From Trichococcus alkaliphilus (GTDB lineage Bacteria > Bacillota > Bacilli > Lactobacillales > Aerococcaceae): DNA of 64,000 nucleotides. The stretch is taken from positions 119,359 to 183,358 of the forward strand of contig NZ_PXZT01000005.1 of NCBI RefSeq assembly GCF_003008695.1, in the 5' to 3' direction. Shown here in pieces: positions 26,710-36,305 of this stretch. The translations under genes were made by a program, and so were the position numbers. A model generated the notes under the pieces. It was not told the origin of the DNA and searched no databases. It saw only the letters and a program-made list of their open reading frames with translations. Each line of letters starts with the position of its first letter. Position 1 is the first letter of the stretch.

Positions 26710-28104
26710 TTATCCTACAGACCCTTCCATCTCGTAAGCAATCAGTCTGTTCAACTCGACTGCATACTCCATCGGAAGTTCTTTGGTGAATGGCTCGACG
26801 AAGCCCATGACGATCATTTCGGTCGCTTGGGACTCGCTGAGGCCACGGCTCATCAGGTAGTAAAGCTGCTCTTCGGAGATTTTGGAAACTTTCGCTTCGT
26901 GCTCCAGGGAGACTTTGCCGTTGTGGATTTCGTTGAACGGAATCGTGTCGGAAGTTGAGATGTCATCCATGATGATCGTGTCGCATTCGATATGCGAGAT
27001 CGATCCTTCCGATTTCTTTCCGAACTTCACTTGTCCGCGGTAGTTCACTGCCCCGCCGTCTTTGGCGATCGACTTGGAGACGATCGAGCTGGACGTGTAC
27101 GGTGCGTTGTGGATCATTTTCGCGCCAGTATCCTGCTGCTGGCCTTTGCCGGCGAAAGCTACGGATAGCATCGTTCCTTTGGCGCCGCGTCCGTTCAGGA
27201 TGACGCTTGGGTATTTCATGGTCACTTTTGACCCCAAGTTTCCGTCTATCCATTCCATCGTCGCATTTTCCAAGGCTACGGCACGTTTCGTCACCAGGTT
27301 ATAGACGTTGCCTGACCAGTTTTGGATGGTCGTGTAACGGCAGTAGGCGTCCTTCTTCACGAGGATCTCAACGACTGCGCAATGCAGGCTGTCTGCCGAA
27401 TAGGTCGGTGCGGTACAGCCTTCGACATAGTGGACGCTGGCGCCTTCGTCGACGACGATCAGCGTGCGCTCGAATTGCCCGGAGCCTTCGTTGTTGATGC
27501 GGAAGTATGTCTGCAACGGCACATCGCAGATGACGCCTTTCGGAACATAGATGAACGTGCCACCGGACCAAACAGCCGAATTCAAGGCCGCTTCGAAGTT
27601 GTCAGTCGGCGGTACAATGCTGGCGAAGTATTCCTTGAAGAGTTCCGGATATTCCTTCAGGGCCGTGTCCGTATCGGTGAAGATGATGCCCAATTTCTCG
27701 AACTCATCCTTCATGTTGTGGTAGACGGCCTCCGACTCATACTGGACCGTTACGCCGGCCAGATAAGCGCGCTCGGCCTCAGGGATCCCGATTTTTTCGA
27801 AGGTTTCCTTGATTTCGTCAGGCACATCTTCCCAGGTTCTGGCTACCTTATCGGTTGCCTTCTGGAAATAAGTGATTTCGTCGAATTTCAGATGGGATAA
27901 ATCCGGTCCCCAATTCGGCAAGGTTGATTTATGGTAGGCTTCCAATGATTTCAGACGGAAATCCAACATCCATTCCGGCTCTTCTTTTGATTCGGATATT
28001 TCCCTGACGATTTCTTCAGTCAGTCCTTTTCCGGTGGAATAGATGATTTTTGCGTCGTCATGAAAGCCAAATTTATAATCGTCAACTACTGGTACTTCGC
28101 TCAT
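26710..28104 (-). CDS. sufB: Fe-S cluster assembly scaffold SufB
   Basis: A 464-residue component of the SufBC2D scaffold on which Fe-S clusters are built. Family motifs are [26 protein letters not shown] and the C-terminal [15 protein letters not shown]. Last gene of sufC-D-S-U-B; it overlaps sufU by 4 bp. The length is typical. Confidence 0.97.
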   Translation of the reverse strand: MSEVPVVDDYKFGFHDDAKIIYSTGKGLTEEIVREISESKEEPEWMLDFRLKSLEAYHKSTLPNWGPDLSHLKFDEITYFQKATDKVARTWEDVPDEIKETFEKIGIPEAERAYLAGVTVQYESEAVYHNMKDEFEKLGIIFTDTDTALKEYPELFKEYFASIVPPTDNFEAALNSAVWSGGTFIYVPKGVICDVPLQTYFRINNEGSGQFERTLIVVDEGASVHYVEGCTAPTYSADSLHCAVVEILVKKDAYCRYTTIQNWSGNVYNLVTKRAVALENATMEWIDGNLGSKVTMKYPSVILNGRGAKGTMLSVAFAGKGQQQDTGAKMIHNAPYTSSSIVSKSIAKDGGAVNYRGQVKFGKKSEGSISHIECDTIIMDDISTSDTIPFNEIHNGKVSLEHEAKVSKISEEQLYYLMSRGLSESQATEMIVMGFVEPFTKELPMEYAVELNRLIAYEMEGSVG

Positions 28105-28586
28105 AAGATCTCTCCTTCATGCGGGGATTCCGCTTGTACTTCCCCTTTTTCTTTTTTGTCCTGGAGAATCGCTCTTTCCAAAGCCTTCCAAGCCAAAGTG
28201 GCGCACTTGATGCGGGCCGGGAATTTTGCGACACCGTTCAGGACGATTGCTTCACCGAGGTGCTTCTCGTTCGGCTCGATTTTGTCCTGCACAAGCAGGA
28301 AAAATTCTTCAGCCAAGCACAACGCTTCTTCTTTCGTTTTGCCGATGACCACGTCCGTCATCATGCTGGCGCTGGCCGTGCTGATGCTGCAGCCGTGGCC
28401 GGAGAATTTGGCCTGCTTGATGATGTCGCCATCCATCGCCAACTGCAGGGTGATGACGTCGCCGCAGGTCGGGTTGTTCAGCTCGATCTGTTCGTCGGCG
28501 TTTTCCAAGGTGCCGTAATTGTGCGGATGACTGGAGTGGTCAAGAATGACATGGCGGTATAGGTTTTCTAGTTTAGATAAAGCCAT
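28101..28586 (-). CDS. sufU: SufU, zinc-dependent sulfur acceptor for SufS
   Basis: A 161-residue IscU-like protein that accepts persulfide sulfur from SufS. The three zinc-site cysteines are seen in NPTCGD, GHGCSIS and KCATLAW. The SufU-specific insert between the second and third cysteines is present. It overlaps sufS by 14 bp and sufB by 4 bp. Confidence 0.95.
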   Translation of the reverse strand: MALSKLENLYRHVILDHSSHPHNYGTLENADEQIELNNPTCGDVITLQLAMDGDIIKQAKFSGHGCSISTASASMMTDVVIGKTKEEALCLAEEFFLLVQDKIEPNEKHLGEAIVLNGVAKFPARIKCATLAWKALERAILQDKKEKGEVQAESPHEGEIL

Positions 28587-29808
28587 CTTTGAAAAACTCC
28601 TTTATAGTGTGCAAGGAGGCGATGAATTGATCGGCCTCTTCGAATGTGTTGTAGAAATAGAAACTCGCTCTGGCTGTCGAGGATACGTCCAGATAACGCA
28701 TCAACGTCTGCGCGCAGTGGTGGCCGGCGCGGACAGCGATGCCTTCCATGTCGAAAGCCGTGGCCAAGTCATGCGGATGGATCCCTTCCAGGTTGAAGGT
28801 GATGACGCCCGTGTGCTTTTCCGGATCGGCAGGACCGTAGACGGTGATGCCTTCGATCGCCTGCAGTTTCGGCAGCACGTAGCGCACGATTTCCTTCTCG
28901 TAGGCTTCGATGGCATCCATGCCGATCGCTTCCAGATAGTCGACGGCAGCCCCAAGGCCGATTCCGCCGGCGATGTTCGGTGTGCCCGCTTCGAATTTCC
29001 AAGGCAGGACATTCCAGGTGCTTTCCTGTTCGTAGACGAAATCGATCATTTCGCCGCCGAATTCGACAGGCTCCATTTTTTCAAGCAAAGCTTCCTTGCC
29101 GTAAAGCACGCCGGATCCGGTAGGTCCAAGCATCTTGTGGCCGCTGAAAGCGTAGAAATCGGCATCCAAGGCCTGCACATCGACCTTCATGTGCGGTGTC
29201 GATTGGGCGCCGTCCACGACGATGTAGCCATTGTGTTGGTGGATCAATGCGGCCAGTTCCTTGATCGGATTGGTGATTCCTAAAACGTTCGAGGAATGGC
29301 AGACTGAAAGGATTTTGCCTTTTGCAGTGATGACTTCAGCCGATTTTTCGACATCGACGAAGCCGTCTGCAGTCAACGGCAGGTATACCAATTTGGCCTT
29401 CTTGCGTTTCGCCAACTGTTGCCAAGGAACCACGTTGGAGTGGTGCTCCATCGGCGTGATGTAGATTTCGTCGCCCTCTTCGACGATCAGATCGCCAAAG
29501 CCGACAGCGACCCAGTTCAGGCCGGTAGTCGTGCCGCGGGTGAAGAGGACTTCCTTCGTCGAAGCGGCATTGATGAAGCGGCGCAGTTTTTCGCGGGCGG
29601 CTTCGTAGGCTGAAGTCGCGCGTTCCGCCAATGTGTGCACGCCGCGGTGGATATTGGCATTGTCAAATTCATAGTAGTGTTGGATGGCTTCCAACACCTG
29701 TTTCGGCTTTTGTGAAGTGGCCGCGTTATCCAGATAGATCAGCGGCTCGTCGTTCACGGTCTGGAAAAGGATCGGGAAGTCCTGTTTGATTTTATGTGCA
29801 TCGATCAA
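28573..29808 (-). CDS. sufS: Cysteine desulfurase SufS
   Basis: A 411-residue PLP enzyme that takes sulfur from cysteine for Fe-S assembly. The PLP lysine is in FSGHKMLGPTGSGVLYG, and the catalytic cysteine in RAGHHCAQTLM near residue 362. The group-II desulfurase layout is intact. Its start overlaps the sufD stop by 4 bp. Confidence 0.97.
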   Translation of the reverse strand: MIDAHKIKQDFPILFQTVNDEPLIYLDNAATSQKPKQVLEAIQHYYEFDNANIHRGVHTLAERATSAYEAAREKLRRFINAASTKEVLFTRGTTTGLNWVAVGFGDLIVEEGDEIYITPMEHHSNVVPWQQLAKRKKAKLVYLPLTADGFVDVEKSAEVITAKGKILSVCHSSNVLGITNPIKELAALIHQHNGYIVVDGAQSTPHMKVDVQALDADFYAFSGHKMLGPTGSGVLYGKEALLEKMEPVEFGGEMIDFVYEQESTWNVLPWKFEAGTPNIAGGIGLGAAVDYLEAIGMDAIEAYEKEIVRYVLPKLQAIEGITVYGPADPEKHTGVITFNLEGIHPHDLATAFDMEGIAVRAGHHCAQTLMRYLDVSSTARASFYFYNTFEEADQFIASLHTIKEFFKDGFI

Positions 29809-31097
29809 AGCTTCATCAACTTCCTTTCGATCATCTCTACTAGGCTTTCACGGATTTCTTTGACCGGGATGGCCGCGATGACCGTACCCAGGAATCCGCG
29901 GATGACCAGACGCTCTGCTTCTGCCTTAGGGATACCGCGGGAAAGAAGATAGAACATCTCTTCCGGATCGACGCGTCCAACGCTGGCGGCATGGCCGGCT
30001 GTGACGTCGTTCTCGTCGATCAACAGGATCGGGTTCGCATCCCCTCTTGCGTTATCGGACAGCATCAGAATGCGGCTTTCTTGCTGCGCGTCAGCGCCCT
30101 TCGCACCTTTGATGATGTGGCCGATGCCGTTGAAGGTCAAAGTCGAACGGTCCATGATGACCCCGTGCTGCAGGATATGGCCGATCGAGTGCTTGCCGTA
30201 GTTCGTTACGCGCGTATCGATGCCCTGCACTTGTCTGCCTGTGGAAACAGCAACGACTTTGATTTCACTGTGGGAACCGTCGCCGATCAGATCGGAGTCG
30301 AAATCGGAGATGACATTGCCGTCGTTCATGACGCCGATCGCCCAATCGATGGAGGAATCCTTCAACAGGTGGCCGCGGCGGTTGATGTAGACGGATGTGT
30401 TTTCGCCCATGGTGTCGACTGCAGAAAATTTGACTTGCGCGCCGGTTTTCGTGATGACCTCAACGATGATGTTGGCGCTGTTCTTTTCGTTGCCTTCCGT
30501 TTTGTAGCGCTCCACGTATTTGACGGAGCTGTTCACGTCAGCTACCAAAAGCACGTGTTTGACGAAGCTTTCCTTCACGTGGGAATTCTGGATGAACAGA
30601 GCTTCCAACGGTTCTTCGATGACGACGTTCTTCGGCACGTAAAGGAAGACACCGCTGTTCATGAAGGCTGTGTGGAAAGCGGTAAAACGGTCTTCTTCCG
30701 GTTTCACAGCAGTCGTCATGTAGTATTCTTGGACCAATTCAGGATAATCCTGAGCGGCTGTATATAAGTCGGTGAAAATGACGCCTTGATCGATCAAATG
30801 CTGCGGCAATTGCTCCATCAGCGTCACATTTCCGTATTGCACGATTTTCGGTGTGTCGCCCAAGTCGTATTGGAGACCTTGGCTGTTCACCAATTCCTCG
30901 CCGTATGCACCGGCAGAAATGGTTGTGTCAAGGAGCGGCCAACGGTGATAGCTGATGCGTTCCATCAATGGGAAAGCCTGCTCTTCGTATTTTTCCAGCC
31001 ATTCCAAACGTTTGCTGCGCATCCATTCCGGTTCTTCCTTTTCAATGGAAAACAGACGAACCGCATCCAACAAGGACGTTTTTTCTTCGTTCAGCAT
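29805..31097 (-). CDS. sufD: Fe-S assembly protein SufD
   Basis: A 430-residue SufB paralogue that completes the SufBC2D complex. C-terminal motifs are AGHAASVGRVDPEEMFYLL and SRGIPKAEAERL. It is 12 bp downstream of sufC. Confidence 0.96.
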   Translation of the reverse strand: MLNEEKTSLLDAVRLFSIEKEEPEWMRSKRLEWLEKYEEQAFPLMERISYHRWPLLDTTISAGAYGEELVNSQGLQYDLGDTPKIVQYGNVTLMEQLPQHLIDQGVIFTDLYTAAQDYPELVQEYYMTTAVKPEEDRFTAFHTAFMNSGVFLYVPKNVVIEEPLEALFIQNSHVKESFVKHVLLVADVNSSVKYVERYKTEGNEKNSANIIVEVITKTGAQVKFSAVDTMGENTSVYINRRGHLLKDSSIDWAIGVMNDGNVISDFDSDLIGDGSHSEIKVVAVSTGRQVQGIDTRVTNYGKHSIGHILQHGVIMDRSTLTFNGIGHIIKGAKGADAQQESRILMLSDNARGDANPILLIDENDVTAGHAASVGRVDPEEMFYLLSRGIPKAEAERLVIRGFLGTVIAAIPVKEIRESLVEMIERKLMKL

Positions 31098-31108
31098 GTG
31101 ACGTCCTC

Positions 31109-31882
31109 CTATTCTTCATCCAAATGGATATCTAGACCTAATTCGTCGCGGATGCCGCGGTAGCCTTCCGCTTCCAGACGTTTCGCCAAGCTGGCGTCGC
31201 CGGATTTCACGATGCGGCCGTCCATCATGACATGGACGAATGTAGGGTGTACATAATTCAAGAGACGTTGGTAATGGGTGATGATCAGGACTCCGAAATC
31301 AGGACCTGCCATCAGGTTCACGCCTTTGGAGACGACTTTCAGAGCATCGATATCCAAACCGGAGTCGATTTCGTCAAGAATGGCGAATTTCGGTTCGATC
31401 ATCATCAACTGCAGGATTTCGTTGCGTTTCTTTTCTCCGCCTGAGAAGCCTTCGTTCAGATAGCGTTCAGCCATTTCTTCCGGCATGTTCAGGATTTCCA
31501 TTTTTTCGTCCAATTTTTTGATGAAGTTCATGACCGAAATTTTGTCGTCTTCCGGGCGGCGGGCATTGATGGCTGCGCGCATGAATTCAGCGTTTGTGAT
31601 GCCGGCGATTTCGCTTGGATATTGCATCGCCAGGAACAGGCCTGCGCGTGCGCGTTCGTCGACTTCCATTTCCGTCACATCTTGGCCGTCCAAGAGAACT
31701 TGGCCTTGTGTGATCGTGTAGCTCGGGTGACCCATGATTGCTTGTGACAAAGTCGATTTACCCGTTCCGTTCGGCCCCATGATGGTATGGATTTCCCCTG
31801 TGTTCATCACCAGGTTGACACCCTTCAAAATTTGTTTATCCTCAATGGAGACATGCAGATCTATTATTTCTAAAGTAGACAT
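31109..31882 (-). CDS. sufC: SufC ATPase
   Basis: A 257-residue soluble ABC-type ATPase powering the SufBCD scaffold. Walker A MGPNGTGKSTLS; signature LNEGFSGGEKKRNEI; Walker B FAILDEIDSGLDIDALK, typical of SufC. First gene of the operon; RBS GAGGAG before ATG 31882. Confidence 0.97.
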   Translation of the reverse strand: MSTLEIIDLHVSIEDKQILKGVNLVMNTGEIHTIMGPNGTGKSTLSQAIMGHPSYTITQGQVLLDGQDVTEMEVDERARAGLFLAMQYPSEIAGITNAEFMRAAINARRPEDDKISVMNFIKKLDEKMEILNMPEEMAERYLNEGFSGGEKKRNEILQLMMIEPKFAILDEIDSGLDIDALKVVSKGVNLMAGPDFGVLIITHYQRLLNYVHPTFVHVMMDGRIVKSGDASLAKRLEAEGYRGIRDELGLDIHLDEE

Positions 31883-31941
31883 AAATTAACTCCTCACAAT
31901 CTATATATTTTAATCGAACCTTCATAATTAATACTACGACT

Positions 31942-31970
31942 ATTTTAACCCAATTGAAAACCTTTCGCAA
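31942..31970 (-). promoter_or_regulatory. Promoter of the suf operon
   Basis: TTGCGA (31965-31970) and TAAAAT (31942-31947) with a 17-bp spacer on the minus strand, about 60 bp upstream of sufC. Confidence 0.55.
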
Positions 31971-32137
31971 TGGAATCATTATGAAAACCCCATTAATCAA
32001 CGATATTTTTTTTCAATTTATAATCATTATAAACTATCAACCCGTTTTGTCCACTTATAAGAACGATTCTTTCCCATATTCTCAATTATGATGTAAAATG
32101 GTAAAAATCAGTCAAGAACGAAAGGAAGACAATATAT

Positions 32138-32863
32138 ATGAGACCATTGATCGGCATAACCGGCAACCAATTACTGGAGGCTGTCCCTGCTTTCTCAGGG
32201 ATTTCCGTCGCCTACACCCCTATCGGATTCGTGAAAGGGGTCCAGGCCGCAGGAGGCAATCCGCTGATCATTCCGATCGGCGCCCCCGAAACAGCAGCCG
32301 ACTATGTCGCCAAAATCGACGGGCTGTTGTTGACGGGCGGTCAGGATGTTTCCCCGAGCTTTTACGGCGAAGAACCGAGCCTGCACATCGGCGCGACCTT
32401 CCCTCTGCGCGACGACTTCGAAATGGCGCTTGTGGAGGAAGCTCTGAAACAGAAGAAACCGATCCTGGCCGTCTGCCGCGGCTTGCAGATTTTGAACGTC
32501 CAGATGGGCGGGAGCCTTTACCAGGACCTTGCGCATGAATATCCGGAAATGCGCATCCAGCACCAACAAAAGACAGACTTCAAATATGCGACCCACTCCG
32601 TCATCTTAACGGAAGGCAGCCACCTCCACGGCCTCGTCGGCGAAAAGCTGTCGGTGAATTCCTTCCACCATCAAGCATTGAAAGTCGTTGCCAAAGGTTT
32701 GCAGCCGGTCGGATACAGCCCAGACGGTCTTGTTGAAGCCGTCGAAGCGACGGATCCGGAACAAAGCATCCTTGCCATCCAATGGCACCCAGAGACGATG
32801 ATACCGGAAGCAAAAAACATGCGACTGTTCTTTGAGGATCTGGTCGCGCGGTCAGCGCGCTAG
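32138..32863 (+). CDS. Gamma-glutamyl-gamma-aminobutyrate hydrolase family (peptidase C26)
   Basis: A 241-residue class-I glutamine-amidotransferase-like hydrolase of the PuuD/C26 group, which cleaves gamma-glutamyl amides. The nucleophile Cys is in AVCRGLQILNV near residue 111; the His and Glu partners are in IQWHPE near 222. RBS GAAAGGAAG before ATG 32138. Single gene; hairpin array F begins 26 bp after the stop codon, before the shared terminator. Natural substrate unknown. Confidence 0.9.
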   Translation: MRPLIGITGNQLLEAVPAFSGISVAYTPIGFVKGVQAAGGNPLIIPIGAPETAADYVAKIDGLLLTGGQDVSPSFYGEEPSLHIGATFPLRDDFEMALVEEALKQKKPILAVCRGLQILNVQMGGSLYQDLAHEYPEMRIQHQQKTDFKYATHSVILTEGSHLHGLVGEKLSVNSFHHQALKVVAKGLQPVGYSPDGLVEAVEATDPEQSILAIQWHPETMIPEAKNMRLFFEDLVARSAR

Positions 32864-32886
32864 CAGGATGTCGGGTGTCGGGGCTC

Positions 32887-33070
32887 AGCTCCGGCGAGGA
32901 TCTCTTCGCCAGAGTTGGGGGCGGAAAGGTTTCGCGTCCTCCGGTGAGACAAACCTCGCCGGAGGACGAACGTGATAATCAATCTGTCCTCCTGCCAAGA
33001 TTCTCTCGCAGGAGGACAGATCAATCCGCGGCCGGCTCCTCCGGCCAACCCGGCCTTTGCCGGGGCACAG
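32887..33070. repeat. Hairpin array F
   Basis: Four units with left arms at 32889, 32939, 32989 and 33039, exactly 50 bp apart each time. In unit 3 the arms are GTCCTCCTGC and GCAGGAGGAC: both arms changed together relative to the other units, which preserves base pairing. Confidence 0.85.
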
Positions 33071-33080
33071 TCAAAAAATC

Positions 33081-33124
33081 AAAAAGGCAAGCACTCGGAC
33101 TCGATGTCCGGATGCTTGCCTTTT
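33081..33124. terminator. Bidirectional terminator between C26 hydrolase and gcvH
   Basis: Hairpin with arms AAAAAGGCAAGCA and TGCTTGCCTTTT. Confidence 0.85.
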
Positions 33125-33141
33125 AATCTTTTCACATTCTT

Positions 33142-33498
33142 CTAAAGTCCGGATTCGTTCAGCAAAGCTTCGAAAGCTTCCTCAGAAACATCCGTCAGCT
33201 CGACGATCCAGTTCACTGTTGCATCGGTGCTGTTCAGGTTCTCAGGATTGTTTTCCAATGCTTCATTCACCGCTGTGATCGTGCCGGCAAGCGGCGAAGC
33301 CAAGTCGGTCATCGCTTTGGCGGCTTCCACTCCGATCAAGGTATCGGTCGTTTTAATCGCTCCCGTTTCCGGCAGGTCGATGAAACTGACTTCGCCCAGG
33401 TCATCATGGCCTTTTTCGGAAAGGCCGATGATGTACTTGTCCGCTTCCTTCTTGATCCAGAAGCCGTTCTCGCTGTATTTCACTGTGTTTTCAGTCAT
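33142..33498 (-). CDS. gcvH: Glycine cleavage H-like lipoyl carrier protein
   Basis: A 118-residue lipoyl carrier. The lipoyl lysine is in GVEAAKAMTDLASPL near residue 60. No other glycine-cleavage genes (gcvT, gcvP) occur in the window. In Bacilli GcvH also hands lipoyl groups to 2-oxoacid dehydrogenases, which may be its main role here. It follows the YusI-like gene by 18 bp, the same pairing as yusI-gcvH in Bacillus. Confidence 0.9.
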   Translation of the reverse strand: MTENTVKYSENGFWIKKEADKYIIGLSEKGHDDLGEVSFIDLPETGAIKTTDTLIGVEAAKAMTDLASPLAGTITAVNEALENNPENLNSTDATVNWIVELTDVSEEAFEALLNESGL

Positions 33499-33516
33499 GT
33501 TGTTTTCCTCCTTCGC

Positions 33517-33870
33517 TTATTTCCAGGTCGTCGTAAGTTTCTCTTCGTCGTGGCCGACCGTGATCTGCGTGCCGTCCGTGACGAATGGCCGACGGATCAG
33601 CATGCCGTCCGATTCGAGCAGGTCCAGCGCTTCCTCCAGGTCCATGTTGTCGAGTTTGTCCTTCAGTTGCATTTCCTTGTACAGGTTGCCGCTCGTATTG
33701 AAGATGCGGCGCAGCGTCAGATTGCCTGATGCGATCGCTTGGCGGATGCTTTCCCGGTCCGGACGCTCTTCACGGATGTCCTTCAATTCGTAGGCGATGC
33801 CCTCTTCCTCGAACCAAGCACGCGTCTTTTTGCAGGTCGAGCATTGGGGATGTTGGTAGATGGTAATCAT
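33517..33870 (-). CDS. ArsC/Spx-like thioredoxin-fold protein (YusI type)
   Basis: A 117-residue ArsC-family protein. The redox motif CSTCKK is at residues 10-15 (CxxC), followed by KDIREERP. The pattern is that of the ArsC/Spx/MgsR superfamily. The RRPFVTDG motif occurs in this family's YusI branch. It sits between rodA and gcvH with small gaps, so all three are probably co-transcribed. A redox role connected with lipoyl metabolism is suggested by the conserved pairing with gcvH, but not shown. Confidence 0.8.
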   Translation of the reverse strand: MITIYQHPQCSTCKKTRAWFEEEGIAYELKDIREERPDRESIRQAIASGNLTLRRIFNTSGNLYKEMQLKDKLDNMDLEEALDLLESDGMLIRRPFVTDGTQITVGHDEEKLTTTWK

Positions 33871-33892
33871 GCAATTCCTCCTTGAGTTAGGG

Positions 33893-35089
33893 TCAGATGC
33901 CGAAATGTTCGTCCTCGTCCGAGAACATATAGCTGCGGTAATGGTAACGCATCGACATGACCAGTCCGATTCCGAGCATATTGCCGAGGAGCGCCGAGCC
34001 CCCTTGCGAGATGAACGGCAATGGGATACCGGTGATCGGCAACAGCCCGATCGTCATGCCAATATTTTCCAATACGTGGAACAGGATCATCATGATGACG
34101 CCCGTCGCCATGTAGGCATAAAATTCATTTTTCGTATCGAAACAGATGCGGATCATCTGATAAATCAGCAGGAAATAGATGAAAATGAGAAAACACCCGC
34201 CGATGAAGCCAAAATTCTCGCCGATCGTGGAGAAGATCATATCGGAGACGCGCACCGGCACGTAGACTTCGGAAACGCCGAGGCCTTTACCGAACAGTTT
34301 GCCTGATCCGATCGCTTTCATGCTTTGCGCCAGTTGATAGGCATCCCCGGTGCTGTCCCCAAACGGGTCGAGCCAGGAATCGATCCGGGCGAATTGGTAA
34401 TTCTGGAAGCCGAAATTCAGTAGCACGTCGCGGTTGTAGACAACCAAGTAGATGAGCAGCGATCCAAGGGCACCGATCGTCCCGAATACGGGAAGCAGGA
34501 TTTTCCAGGATACGCCGGAAAGAAATGTCATGCCGATGATGATCGCCAGGAAAACGAGCGTGGTACCGAGGTCATTCTGCAAGATGACCAGCAGAAGCGG
34601 CGGTGCCGACCACATGGCGATCTTCAGAAGCAAGTTCATGTCGGTTTTTTCGGTCCGGTCATCGATATGCATATTGTGCTCGGTGATGACCCGCGCCAGC
34701 ATGATGATGAGGGCGACCTTTACGACCTCAGAAGGCTGGAAAGTGACGGAACCGAATCGGAACCAACTTTTCGCTCCTTGCAACGCATAAGTGTTGCGGT
34801 CATAAAAAATGAGAACTAGGAACAGGAGCAGGATGCCGGCACCATATGCAATCGGCGCGACTTTCCAGAGTTGTTCGGAATCGAAATGCATCACGATGGC
34901 CGCGGCGATGATGCCGATGCCGTACCAGACGAGCTGCATGATGGTCGTATCGATCCCGCCGTCCGTCTGCAGGACAGTAGTTGAATAAATCGTCAGGACG
35001 CTGATGATGGCCAGAAGGAACACGGACAGGATAATGCCGTAATCGATCTTCGAAACATCCGCATTCTGCGTAGTTTGTTGATTTCGCAT
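33893..35089 (-). CDS. rodA: SEDS peptidoglycan polymerase RodA
   Basis: A 398-residue membrane glycosyltransferase of the RodA/FtsW/SpoVE family that polymerises lipid II for side-wall growth. About ten membrane segments; the C-terminal family pattern is GIPLPFISQGGSALLGNMLG. The short loops favour RodA over FtsW. First gene of rodA-yusI-gcvH. Confidence 0.88.
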   Translation of the reverse strand: MRNQQTTQNADVSKIDYGIILSVFLLAIISVLTIYSTTVLQTDGGIDTTIMQLVWYGIGIIAAAIVMHFDSEQLWKVAPIAYGAGILLLFLVLIFYDRNTYALQGAKSWFRFGSVTFQPSEVVKVALIIMLARVITEHNMHIDDRTEKTDMNLLLKIAMWSAPPLLLVILQNDLGTTLVFLAIIIGMTFLSGVSWKILLPVFGTIGALGSLLIYLVVYNRDVLLNFGFQNYQFARIDSWLDPFGDSTGDAYQLAQSMKAIGSGKLFGKGLGVSEVYVPVRVSDMIFSTIGENFGFIGGCFLIFIYFLLIYQMIRICFDTKNEFYAYMATGVIMMILFHVLENIGMTIGLLPITGIPLPFISQGGSALLGNMLGIGLVMSMRYHYRSYMFSDEDEHFGI

Positions 35090-35153
35090 GATTAAATCCT
35101 TTCTTTCAAAAACAATAGGCGTGCTATCTATTCATTATATAGAAACTTCGCCC

Positions 35154-35200
35154 AAAAAAAAAGGCGAGGAGGTTTAAAAAAACCTAAACCTCTCTGCCTC
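35154..35200 (-). terminator. Terminator of the yihY gene
   Basis: Hairpin with arms AGGCGAGGAGGTTTA and TAAACCTCTCTGCCT, followed on the minus strand by a long T run (the A run at 35154-35162). Confidence 0.85.
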
Positions 35201-35216
35201 GTCATTCCGGATTCAA

Positions 35217-36206
35217 TCACTTGTCTGCTTGTTTGTTCCCTTGGATGCGCAGTTTTTTACGGATCAGGCGCCGTTTCAAAGATTGTTCATTGACGGTCAA
35301 CGCCAATGCGTTCTTAGAATAACGGATCGCATAGCGGCTCTCTTCTTTCAAGACAATCGGTAACGGCCGGAAATAATGGTACAGCATCACATTGAGGAAG
35401 CCACCCAATATCAGCACCGTCCCCATCAGATACAGCCACAGCAGAAGCGTGATCACGACCCCGATCGCACTGTTTCCGATGGCCTGGCTGCCGGCGAGTC
35501 CGACATAAAAGGAGAACAGTTGCGAAATCAACAGGAAACCGATCGTTGCGAACGCCGCACCCGGCACCGAAAATTTAAATGACCAACGCACATTCGGCAC
35601 CACGAAATAAATGACCGTCATGATGACGGAAATGATCAGGAAGGCCCCAATCCAACGGACGTTTTCGAAGGCGGTGATGAAGTCCAGCTGGATGGATAAA
35701 AATTCTTCGAAGAAATCACGGATATATCTGCCGAACATGAACAGGACAGCGACAAGCGAAATCATGGCGACCAACAGAAAGGCGATCACGAACGAAAAGA
35801 TCCTGTGGACGATGATGTTCTTCCGCATCTTCGTATTGTAAACTTGATTCAAAACGTTCTGGAAGACATTGAATGCTTTCGAAGCCGTCCAGATTGACAG
35901 AACCAGCCCGAATGAAACCACCCCGCCACTGCCGCTGGACAAGTATTCTTCCAGTATCGGTGTGATGGTGTTGCGGATTTCAAGCGGCAAGGCCATCTCC
36001 ACGTAGGACAGCACCTGCTCCCGTGGCAACGGCAACAACGGAATGATGTTCCCCAACAACAACAATGTCGGAAGCAGCGCCAACAGCACATAGTAGGCCA
36101 TCTCAGCCGACTGCCGCCCGATCTCCATCCGGCCCCAATGTTCCTGGAATAAGCCGACAATTTGGCGCATTTTTGGATTTCTGATGTATTTTCTTAATGC
36201 GTTCAT
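35217..36206 (-). CDS. YihY/BrkB-family inner membrane protein
   Basis: A 329-residue membrane protein with about six hydrophobic segments. The family pattern near the start is AEMAYYVLLALLPTLLLLG; GNSAIGVVITLLLWLYLMG is near residue 250. Formerly labelled RNase BN in error; the true function is unknown. A basic C-terminal tail (RRLIRKKLRIQGNK) faces the cytoplasm. Single gene with its own terminator; a large hairpin array lies upstream. Confidence 0.88.
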   Translation of the reverse strand: MNALRKYIRNPKMRQIVGLFQEHWGRMEIGRQSAEMAYYVLLALLPTLLLLGNIIPLLPLPREQVLSYVEMALPLEIRNTITPILEEYLSSGSGGVVSFGLVLSIWTASKAFNVFQNVLNQVYNTKMRKNIIVHRIFSFVIAFLLVAMISLVAVLFMFGRYIRDFFEEFLSIQLDFITAFENVRWIGAFLIISVIMTVIYFVVPNVRWSFKFSVPGAAFATIGFLLISQLFSFYVGLAGSQAIGNSAIGVVITLLLWLYLMGTVLILGGFLNVMLYHYFRPLPIVLKEESRYAIRYSKNALALTVNEQSLKRRLIRKKLRIQGNKQADK

Positions 36207-36305
36207 TCCTTTTTCCTCCCGCCAAGCTCTATAGCTTAATCATAGCCAAAAGCGGCTGGGAATGCCACAGATAAGCATTGAAAATGCTTGTGCTAGTAAT
36301 CAGTC

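Noticed and set aside
28546..31163. Long open frames on the plus strand opposite sufU, sufS and sufD (for example 28546-29283 and 29991-30767)
   Set aside because: They are mirror frames of well-recognised suf genes, with no ribosome sites and no recognisable protein features.
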